DNA of 38,382 nt, taken from contig JAEXNT010000052.1 in NCBI GenBank assembly GCA_023439545.1, positions 1 through 38,382 on the forward strand. Reading direction: 5' to 3'. Source of the DNA: Bacillota bacterium. Its GTDB lineage: Bacteria > Bacillota > Clostridia > Acetivibrionales > DTU013. Below are positions 32,441 to 38,382 of this stretch, one piece after another. The stretch's first letter is position 1, and each line of letters opens with the position of its first letter. The notes beneath the pieces were generated by a model. It made no database searches. It was given only the letters and a program-made list of their open reading frames with translations, and was not told the DNA's origin. The position numbers were made by a program, and so were the translations under genes.

Positions 32441-34160
32441 ATTTGCCGAATTCCGTATCGCTCAGCGAAATCTTATTTTTTGAAGCGGATGTGTCGATGG
32501 ATTTTTCCTTATCGGCAAATCCGTCTTTTTTCTTTTCCGACAGTTCTTCAAGCATTTTAAGAACATCAGGGCTGATCTCATCAAGCTTGTTCATGGATCT
32601 GGTATTATGCTTCAGTTTGAATTTCCCTACCATTTCCTTCAACAATATTGACTGGCTTGAAAGCTCTTCACTTGCGGCAGCGCTCTCCTCTGAAGTAGCA
32701 GAATTCGTTTGAATGACCTGCGATACCTGTGCAAGCCCCTGTGTAACCTGCGCTATACCGGTAGCCTGCTCATTTGAAGCAGCTGCGATACCATTTACCA
32801 GGTTTGCCACCTTCTCAACGCCATCTACGATCTTATTAAGAGCCTCCGCCGTTTCTTTAGCTATCCTGGTTCCTCCCTCGGTCTTTCTTATGGAACCTTC
32901 GATCATGTCGGTAGTCTCCCTGGCTGCATTTGCAGAACGTGCGGCAAGGTTCCTGACTTCCTCGGCTACCACGGCAAAGCCTTTGCCGTGCTGTCCCGCC
33001 CTTGCGGCTTCAACTGCGGCATTCAGCGCAAGTATATTAGTCTGGAATGCGATGTCGTCTATGACCTTGATTATTTTGGAGATATTGGCGGAGGAAACAT
33101 TGATCTCTTCCATTGCCTGAAGCATTTCCTTCATCTGGCTGTTCCCCAGGGCAGCGTTGTTTTTGGCATTTTCAGCCAGCTCATTCGCCTGGTTTGCATT
33201 TTGGGCATTAAGCCTTGTCTGAGAGGAAATCTCCTCTATAGAAGCAGTGAGCTCTTCAACCGAACTGGCCTGCTCGGTCGCTCCCTGTGAAAGGGCCATG
33301 CTTGAGGCGGATAACTGGCGCGAACCCGATGCGACCTGCTCCGAGGCAGAGTTTATATTAGTCATGACTTCATTCGTATTATCGGCCATAGCAGCGAATG
33401 ATCTGGCTAGTATACCGACTTCATCCCTGGAATCGATGCGAATATTGACGTCAAGATCCCCGCCTGCGATTTTGTCGGCGGCAAGCACCAATTTATTTAC
33501 AGGACTGCTGATGGACGAACTGATGAAAAATCCCAGAAGTATAGCTATAACTACGGCAGCCGCAACTACTATAATCAGTTGCATCGTTGCCGACTGTGCC
33601 GCCGAAGTGTTCTGTGTGCTCTTGTCCGCCGCAATCTGATTCTTAAGATTGCATAAGACGTCGATCGAATCCTGAAGCGCCTTTGATGCCTTGCCGCTTT
33701 CTCCGTCTGCGGCTATCAAGCTTATAACCTCTTCATCCTTGTTGTCCCGCGCCAGTGCGATATCTTTATCAAGTGTGATGTAGAAAGCGTTCAGAGCGTC
33801 CGAAAATACTTTATAAGCATCCAGTCCTTCCTTTGTCAGGAGAGTTTTCTCCAATTCAGGCATCAAAGCGGCTATTTGCTTCTTACGGTCGTTAATGACG
33901 GCAATGCTGGTATCCATGTCGCTGATATCGCTCTCAATTACCATGTCTCTGAGGCCTACCCTGATAAATTGGAAAGCCACCGATATGTCTGACATTTGCC
34001 CTATGGGAACCGTGCACTTTTCGTATAGCTCGGTATCATTTTTATCAATATCGGTTAAGCTCAATATTGCTATAACACCTACAACTCCTGAGAGCAACGC
34101 CACCAGAATGAAACCGGACAACAGCTTGACGGATATTTTAAGATTATTGAACCATTTCAT
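32436..34160 (-). CDS. methyl-accepting chemotaxis protein
   Basis: A 574-aa transmembrane chemoreceptor. Helix 1 (about 10-32) and helix 2 (about 190-212) flank an extracytoplasmic four-helix-bundle sensor (4HB_MCP type). A HAMP domain (about 212-265) and a long signalling coiled coil follow, with the conserved hairpin tip GFAVVAEEVRNLAARSANAA and IDDIAFQTNILALNAAVEAARAG beside it. The C-terminus ends in a short linker with no CheR-docking pentapeptide visible. It is the third gene in order cheA-remnant, cheW, MCP on the minus strand. The ligand is unknown. Confidence 0.95.
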   Translation of the reverse strand: MKWFNNLKISVKLLSGFILVALLSGVVGVIAILSLTDIDKNDTELYEKCTVPIGQMSDISVAFQFIRVGLRDMVIESDISDMDTSIAVINDRKKQIAALMPELEKTLLTKEGLDAYKVFSDALNAFYITLDKDIALARDNKDEEVISLIAADGESGKASKALQDSIDVLCNLKNQIAADKSTQNTSAAQSATMQLIIVVAAAVVIAILLGFFISSSISSPVNKLVLAADKIAGGDLDVNIRIDSRDEVGILARSFAAMADNTNEVMTNINSASEQVASGSRQLSASSMALSQGATEQASSVEELTASIEEISSQTRLNAQNANQANELAENAKNNAALGNSQMKEMLQAMEEINVSSANISKIIKVIDDIAFQTNILALNAAVEAARAGQHGKGFAVVAEEVRNLAARSANAARETTDMIEGSIRKTEGGTRIAKETAEALNKIVDGVEKVANLVNGIAAASNEQATGIAQVTQGLAQVSQVIQTNSATSEESAAASEELSSQSILLKEMVGKFKLKHNTRSMNKLDEISPDVLKMLEELSEKKKDGFADKEKSIDTSASKNKISLSDTEFGKY

Positions 34161-34175
34161 TATAGAAAACCTCCC

Positions 34176-34673
34176 TTATTCATTGATATCTGACAAACGC
34201 TCGGTTTCATCTGCAGTCAGCAGCTTCTCGCAGTCAAGCAGCAGCTTCACGTCGTTCCCTACCTTGCCGATCATTTTAATATACCTGTTGTTCAAACCGG
34301 TATTCATCTGCGGGGGTATAACGGTTTCCTGTTCAGGAATGGAAAGTACTTCCGACACGCTGTCGACGATAAGCCCTATGCACATATCCCTTATGTCAAC
34401 CACGATCACACATGTTCTGTCGTTGTAATCCCTTGGATCTTTTTTAAAACGTAGCCTGACATCCATTACCGGGATTATCTTTCCCCTCAGATTGATTATT
34501 CCCTTTATGTATTCCGGGAGTTCAGGTATCTCGGTTATAGCTTGAATACCTATGATTTCAGTAACATATTTGATTTCAATGCCGTAGATTTCCTTACCCA
34601 GTGAAAAGGTCAAATATCTGCCATTTTGCGTATCTTCCTCCATTTCCGCGACGTCTTCCATTATCTCTGCCAT
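34176..34673 (-). CDS. cheW: chemotaxis coupling protein CheW
   Basis: Adaptor of about 165 aa that joins receptors to the CheA kinase. The CheW SH3-like domain is clear: YLTFSLGKEIYGIEI, a PELPEYIKGIINLRGKIIPVMD core, DRTCVIVVDI and VDSVSEVL. An acidic leader of about 17 residues precedes it. The start at 34673 follows AAAGGAG by 8 nt; the longer frame starting at 34730 lacks a ribosome site. It sits 15 bp before the receptor gene. Its kinase partner is broken at this locus, so it must use another CheA or be vestigial. Confidence 0.95.
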   Translation of the reverse strand: MAEIMEDVAEMEEDTQNGRYLTFSLGKEIYGIEIKYVTEIIGIQAITEIPELPEYIKGIINLRGKIIPVMDVRLRFKKDPRDYNDRTCVIVVDIRDMCIGLIVDSVSEVLSIPEQETVIPPQMNTGLNNRYIKMIGKVGNDVKLLLDCEKLLTADETERLSDINE

Positions 34674-34745
34674 GTATTCATCTCCTTTCTTTACACATTC
34701 TTCCATATATGTATGAAAGATTTTATACACTTTAATTCCCTCTGC

Positions 34746-35146
34746 TCACCGCGCTATCAAGCCTCCGATATCGAGTATAAGGCTGATACTCCCGTCCCCG
34801 GCAGAGTGCAACCGGTAAATCCCTTGATCCTATGAAATTTACTTATGAAATTTGGAAGTAATAGATCTGAAAGTGGCGGACAGTCTATATTATCAGGCTT
34901 GTCCCTGCGTATAAAATAAAAGATGTTTTCAATGACATGAGTCAACGATGATATATTTGCGAACATCATCATTGCAGATGATTCTTTAATGGTATGCATA
35001 ATGCGGAATATTTCATCAACGGCAGACTGGCTGTAGTGGCTTGATTTTTCATTGGATAATATCAATTCTTCAAGCTGTTCCAAAAGCTGACTGGTCGCAA
35101 AAGCAAAAATGTCCAGTAAGGGTTCGTATATATAATGCTCAGACAT
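34746..35146 (-). pseudogene. cheA: cheA remnant: HPt domain fused to the last residues of CheA, frameshifted
   Basis: Residues 1-90 are the CheA P1 histidine phosphotransfer domain with the phospho-site context RIMHTIKESSAMM. Then, where P2-P5 should be, the frame jumps within a few codons to KFHRIKGFTGCTLPG, the ending of a CheA. One base is missing from the G run there: restoring it gives DGSISLILDIGGLIAR and a stop at 34746, exactly the normal CheA terminus. The present frame ends at 34757 after 129 residues. So about 500 residues were lost by an internal deletion, followed by or together with a single-base frameshift. A free HPt protein could still be made: AAAGGGGAT lies before the ATG. 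Confidence 0.8.
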
Positions 35147-35203
35147 AGATGTATCCCCTTTTAAGCTTCCTTATTCGATTATGGTAAATAGCCAAACATT
35201 AAC

Positions 35204-35233
35204 AGTATAAGACACATTATTGCAATTTGTCAA
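35204..35233 (-). promoter_or_regulatory. sigma-A promoter of the chemotaxis cluster
   Basis: On the minus strand TTGACA (35228-35233), 18 bp and TATACT (35204-35209), about 58 bp before the cheA-remnant start. It would drive the remnant, cheW and the receptor, so the cluster still looks transcribable. Confidence 0.65.
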
Positions 35234-35256
35234 TGTAGCCCTGCGATTCCACGATT

Positions 35257-36240
35257 TTAAAGCGCAGCCTTCTCATAGACATTCCGCACAATCTCTTCAA
35301 TTTCGGGTTCCTTTATTCTTATGTCGTTGATATCGTAGTTTCTTGTGAGATATGTGACCGCTTCTCCGATGCTTATTATTTCCTTATCACAGATGAATTT
35401 CCTGCTAGGTCCCTCTTCTACGGCTATGCTGAACCTTTCGTCTGTAACCGTAACATTATCGCCGGCAAACTCCACCTGTATCATGAACCTTCTATTATGA
35501 GACTCCTTGAAGCCGCTTACGGTACCGTCGTATATTTTGGTTCCCTTGTCTATCATGATCAGACGATTGCAGGTTTGCTCGATGTCATCCATGTCATGCG
35601 TCGTTAAAATAACGGTCGTTTTCTTTTCACGGTTGATCTCCCGAATAAAATTCCTTATCCTACTCTTCGCCACAACGTCCAGGCCGATCGTAGGTTCATC
35701 GAGATATACGATTTCCGGATCATGCAGCAATGCGACGGTGATGTTCGCGCGCATTTTCTGTCCAAGGCTCAGCTGTCTGACCGGCTTCTGCAAAAACTCC
35801 TGCAGGCCGAGAAGCTCCACATAAAACTCAACATTCCTTTTGAAGCGCGAGTCGTTGATCTTATACATCTTTTTGTACAACTCAAAAGTGTCCTCTACGG
35901 GAAGGTCCCAATACAGCTGCGATCTCTGCCCGAACACGACGCCGATATGCATGGCGTTTTCCTTCCTGTCGGCATAAGGGAACGCTCCGTTCACCATGAT
36001 ACTGCCGGAGGTCGGAAGCAGTATCCCCGTAAGCATCTTGATCGTCGTGGATTTGCCTGCGCCGTTAGGCCCTACGTATCCTACAAGGTCGCCCCTCCCG
36101 ATTTCGAAGCATATGTTATTGACGGCCCTCTTGACTTCATATTGTCTGGTGAACAGAGATTTTACGGTATTTGCCAAGCCCTTTTCCCTTTTGTATATCC
36201 TGAATTCCTTTGTAACGTTCTCTACCTGTATCAAAGACAT
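35257..36240 (-). CDS. ABC-2 type transporter ATP-binding protein
   Basis: The 327-aa ATPase of an ABC-2 exporter. Walker A is GPNGAGKST (about 57-65), the Q-loop region reads VVFGQRSQLYWDLP, the signature is LSLGQKMRA (the serine-leucine form seen in this subfamily) and Walker B is IVYLDEPTIGLD. About 90 residues after the ATPase core form an extra C-terminal domain. Two permease genes lie just upstream in the same operon (12-bp gap). The exported molecule is not evident; subfamily members move lipids, polysaccharides or drugs. Confidence 0.93.
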   Translation of the reverse strand: MSLIQVENVTKEFRIYKREKGLANTVKSLFTRQYEVKRAVNNICFEIGRGDLVGYVGPNGAGKSTTIKMLTGILLPTSGSIMVNGAFPYADRKENAMHIGVVFGQRSQLYWDLPVEDTFELYKKMYKINDSRFKRNVEFYVELLGLQEFLQKPVRQLSLGQKMRANITVALLHDPEIVYLDEPTIGLDVVAKSRIRNFIREINREKKTTVILTTHDMDDIEQTCNRLIMIDKGTKIYDGTVSGFKESHNRRFMIQVEFAGDNVTVTDERFSIAVEEGPSRKFICDKEIISIGEAVTYLTRNYDINDIRIKEPEIEEIVRNVYEKAAL

Positions 36241-36252
36241 CCGGACCCCTCC

Positions 36253-37056
36253 TTACGAACCCGTGCTCTTGTAATTGTTGACTCCCAGTATCCAGAACCT
36301 GTACGCGAGGATAAAAAGCAAAATTCCGACGGCAGGAGTCATATATTGAAAAACCGGGTGGAAAATCAAAAAATCATTTTTATTTAAAAAATACTGCGCT
36401 GGGTAAAAGTTTATGAAAGCGTAGGGTACAACCAGCGTCAGCAGTACCTGGACAGCCCTGTTATACAAAGAGACCGGGTACTGTATAAAAGACTTGAGAT
36501 TAGTAAAGAAGGTATGTTTCAGGCTGTTGTTTTGTATCAGCCAGAATGACGGCACAGTAGTAATCAGTAATGCGGCGCCCTGTATAAGCGCCCCGCCAGT
36601 TATGACGGTCAGCAGTATAATGAGCTTCAATACGGTGAGCCTGATCCCGAGGTTGACAAAACAAACAGCCATTACGACGACTGACAGGGAGATATGCGTA
36701 AAATATGCGATGTTGAATTCCCTGCTTATCAGATGAACAAATGGGTTGAGGGGCTTGGTCAGTATATCGTCGAATTCGCCCGTTTGGATCATCGAAGGCA
36801 GCATCATGCTGAAATTGAACAGGAAAAATGCCGCAAAGGAGTAGGAGCACAGGTCCAGTGCATAGAGGAACAGTATTTCGTACGAGCTCCAACCGTTCAA
36901 ATTTTTGAACTTGTCTATCATGATCCATATCAGCACAAACGTGGAACCGTACATGATGAACTGCGCAGCCGCACCCGAAAGGAATGCTCCGCGGTATTCC
37001 ACCATCCTTTTCAGACGGATTTTTATAAATTCCAGATAAAGAGGTATGTACGACAT
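36253..37056 (-). CDS. ABC-2 family permease (second subunit)
   Basis: A 267-aa membrane protein with six hydrophobic helices and the motif EFDDILTKPLNPFVHLIS in the cytoplasmic loop after the second helix, typical of the ABC-2 permeases once called DUF990. It follows the first permease with a 1-bp gap and precedes the ATPase gene, so the three make a complete exporter, probably with a heterodimeric membrane part. Confidence 0.9.
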   Translation of the reverse strand: MSYIPLYLEFIKIRLKRMVEYRGAFLSGAAAQFIMYGSTFVLIWIMIDKFKNLNGWSSYEILFLYALDLCSYSFAAFFLFNFSMMLPSMIQTGEFDDILTKPLNPFVHLISREFNIAYFTHISLSVVVMAVCFVNLGIRLTVLKLIILLTVITGGALIQGAALLITTVPSFWLIQNNSLKHTFFTNLKSFIQYPVSLYNRAVQVLLTLVVPYAFINFYPAQYFLNKNDFLIFHPVFQYMTPAVGILLFILAYRFWILGVNNYKSTGS

Positions 37057-37057
37057 A

Positions 37058-37852
37058 TCAGCCCCCCTGTATGCTTATCTTGCTTTGTGCCCTGTTCCAG
37101 ACCATTTTCTCGGCTATATTCAGAACTCCGATCCATATAAGTTGATATAAAATAACATACGCTGAGGATCCCAGAGAAAGCTTGCCCAAATAAATCGATA
37201 TGGGCTCGAAGGTCACGAGCCTGAACGGCAGTACACCGCTTATCCTATGAAGAATACCCGGATAAAACCATATGGGCACGAAGGTGCCGCCGAAAAGCTT
37301 GAAGAGCGCTCCCGTATACCATGGAATGTACCATGTGGACTTCAGCCAGAAGGCCAGCAATCCGAAGATATAATTGATGAGAAATATTATGATGACGCCG
37401 TTGACCAGACTTAGTACAAAAAGGCATAGCCTGATAATATCAGAAGGCAGCCTGAAGCCGAATATCGCTATTGAGACCAGGCATACCGGCAAAACGTTGA
37501 ACACCACGACAAACAAATTATTGCCGAGATCCTGGGACAGCAGGAAGTATTTCAGACTGACAGGTCTTATCAGATCGATCGCAACGGAGCCGTCCTGCAC
37601 CTTCTTTGCCAGTTCATTCCCCGCATTCGAATAAACCAGGGCCAGTACCACCGTATTTATAATGAGGTAGTTGAACATATCCTGGAAGCTGATACCGTTG
37701 ACGCTTCCGCCATTACCCATCAATGCATACCAGAGACTTATCTGAATGAATAGTGTAATAAGAGAGCCTATGATGCTCAGGTACGAATCCACCTTGTACA
37801 CGGCGCGCTGCTGGAACGACTTTTTAATTATCTCCAGGTATACTCCAAGCAT
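37058..37852 (-). CDS. ABC-2 family permease (first subunit)
   Basis: A 264-aa membrane protein with six helices and the related loop motif VQDGSVAIDLIRPVSLKYFL. It resembles the second permease of the operon and probably arose with it by duplication. It is the first gene of the operon; the ATG at 37852 has a weak GAAAGGT upstream. A promoter lies 45-75 bp before it. Confidence 0.9.
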   Translation of the reverse strand: MLGVYLEIIKKSFQQRAVYKVDSYLSIIGSLITLFIQISLWYALMGNGGSVNGISFQDMFNYLIINTVVLALVYSNAGNELAKKVQDGSVAIDLIRPVSLKYFLLSQDLGNNLFVVVFNVLPVCLVSIAIFGFRLPSDIIRLCLFVLSLVNGVIIIFLINYIFGLLAFWLKSTWYIPWYTGALFKLFGGTFVPIWFYPGILHRISGVLPFRLVTFEPISIYLGKLSLGSSAYVILYQLIWIGVLNIAEKMVWNRAQSKISIQGG

Positions 37853-37896
37853 GATACTTACGATACCTTTCTAGCGAGATAGGAAAGTTTTAATAT

Positions 37897-37925
37897 ATCT
37901 TAATAAAGTATGAAAATATTGTCAA
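37897..37925 (-). promoter_or_regulatory. promoter of the ABC-2 exporter operon
   Basis: On the minus strand TTGACA (37920-37925), 17 bp and TAAGAT (37897-37902). The -10 box is two positions off consensus. Confidence 0.55.
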
Positions 37926-37952
37926 TAGATTGAAAAAAATCATAAAGAAATA

Positions 37953-37970
37953 CCTTGTCCCGGGGACAGG
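37953..37970. repeat. palindromic repeat, GGGACAGGG family, short copy
   Basis: CCTTGTCCCGGGGACAGG is a near-perfect palindrome that shares its half-sites with the copies at 13891-13950 and 16063-16119. Confidence 0.45.
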
Positions 37971-37991
37971 GTATTATAAACAGAGGGAACT

Positions 37992-38168
37992 TTATGCGAC
38001 ATGTCTTTTTATACTGACCTTGCAATTGCTGTCGGCCAGCCTTGCCACCTGAAATTCGGTATGCTCGGTAATATTCAAACCTGTGTCTATAATCTTCAAA
38101 ACCGCTTCCACCAAGCTTTCGGCTTCAATGGTAAAATTCCTGCCGTTCAGTTCGATATTCATTTTCAT
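37992..38168 (-). CDS. small protein of unknown function
   Basis: A 58-aa protein, or 60 aa if an earlier ATG is used. AGGGG lies 8 nt before the ATG at 38168. The sequence alternates short strands and helices (NIELNGRNFTIEA, SLVEAVLKIIDTGLNI, FQVARLADSNCKVSIKR) and has no membrane segment. I do not recognise a family. It is monocistronic, between the ABC operon promoter and the putative insertion element at the right edge. Confidence 0.55.
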   Translation of the reverse strand: MKMNIELNGRNFTIEAESLVEAVLKIIDTGLNITEHTEFQVARLADSNCKVSIKRHVA

Positions 38169-38267
38169 AATCATCGCCCCTATTGAGATTGTACAATATC
38201 ATTCGTATTCTGGTATCGGATTTTGAGGGTACTAGCTGAATGTAAATGTTTCCAAAATAATAATGAT

Positions 38268-38382
38268 CCACCGGCCTAGCCGGTGGTTTTTCTTTAACGG
38301 GCATAGCCCTTTACTACTAGCCACGCCTAAAGGGCGTTGGTACGGTCTGCCGCATGCGATGAGCTTATTACCAGCGCCCGTA
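38268..38382 (-). mobile_element. probable IS200/IS605 (tnpB) element end with omega-RNA-like hairpins, cut by the window edge
   Basis: Three nested or serial hairpins occur in 115 bp: a perfect CCACCGGC-CTA-GCCGGTGG (38268-38286), GGGCATAGCCC (38299-38309) and GGGCGTTGGTA (38332-38342) pairing with TACCAGCGCCC (38369-38379), 10 of 11. Read on the minus strand the series ends in CCACCGGCTAGGCCGGTGG and then AT-rich flank. That arrangement is typical of the right end of tnpB-carrying IS200/IS605 elements, where the omega-RNA scaffold ends and the guide begins in flanking DNA. The transposase or TnpB gene would lie beyond 38382. The first hairpin plus its T run could alternatively be an ordinary plus-strand terminator. 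Confidence 0.4.

Overview
The window looks like chromosome of a spore-forming, strictly anaerobic clostridium (class Clostridia, Firmicutes). The evidence is an alpha/beta-type small acid-soluble spore protein, a CwlD-type cortex amidase, a LysM-GH3 protein without a signal peptide, the NADH sensor Rex, a CooS carbon-monoxide dehydrogenase, strong GGAGG ribosome sites, TTG/GTG starts and near-consensus sigma-A promoters. A relative of the Ruminiclostridium/Hungateiclostridium group is an inference only. No rRNA, tRNA, CRISPR array or prophage was seen.

Layout, left to right. 1-2.1 kb: a paralogous EF-G-like GTPase (minus). 2.1-2.7 kb: a long non-coding leader holding a 245-bp imperfect palindrome that looks like a MITE. 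2.7-6.2 kb: aromatic amino acid operon aroF-tyrA-aroA; the AroA homologue lacks several residues that are catalytic in EPSP synthases. 6.2-9.6 kb: rex, an ABC-F ATPase and cwlD. 9.8-12.2 kb: a three-gene operon on the minus strand (GGDDF response regulator, membrane protein, HEAT-like protein). 12.4-13.9 kb: a small zinc-ribbon protein, a PNPOx-fold protein and an autoregulated-looking MarR repressor. 14-16.3 kb: cooS with a small ferredoxin upstream.

16.5-21.5 kb is a metal/sulfur/redox district: a YeiH-type transporter, a DUF134 regulator with an Mrp-NifX fusion ATPase, a CcdA-TlpA thiol-redox pair and a CsoR repressor. Three near-identical 17-bp boxes (consensus ATACCnnAnnGGGGTAT) sit exactly on the promoters of the ferredoxin, ccdA-tlpA and csoR genes, which predicts a local CsoR regulon. 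A separate 24-bp perfect palindrome covers the DUF134-mrp promoter.

21.5-22.9 kb: spore protein, divergent uracil-DNA glycosylase homologue and a DUF1657-like small protein. 22.8-28.4 kb: a six-gene molybdenum hydroxylase operon (Moco subunit, FAD subunit, 2Fe-2S subunit, membrane protein, MobA/MocA-like nucleotidyltransferase, THEP1-like NTPase). Next come a PQQ-type sugar dehydrogenase propeller, the LysM-GH3 glycosidase and a LysE-family exporter. 32.4-35.1 kb: a chemotaxis receptor, CheW and a cheA reduced to its HPt domain joined to its last residues by deletion and frameshift. 35.3-37.9 kb: an ABC-2 exporter operon. The right edge carries nested hairpins that resemble the end of an IS200/IS605 (tnpB) element with its omega-RNA; the transposase gene would lie outside the window.

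The strongest leads for something undescribed are the substituted AroA, the CsoR-box regulon, the DUF134/Mrp-NifX unit with its palindromic operator, the molybdenum hydroxylase operon with its unknown membrane protein and NTPase, and the deleted cheA.
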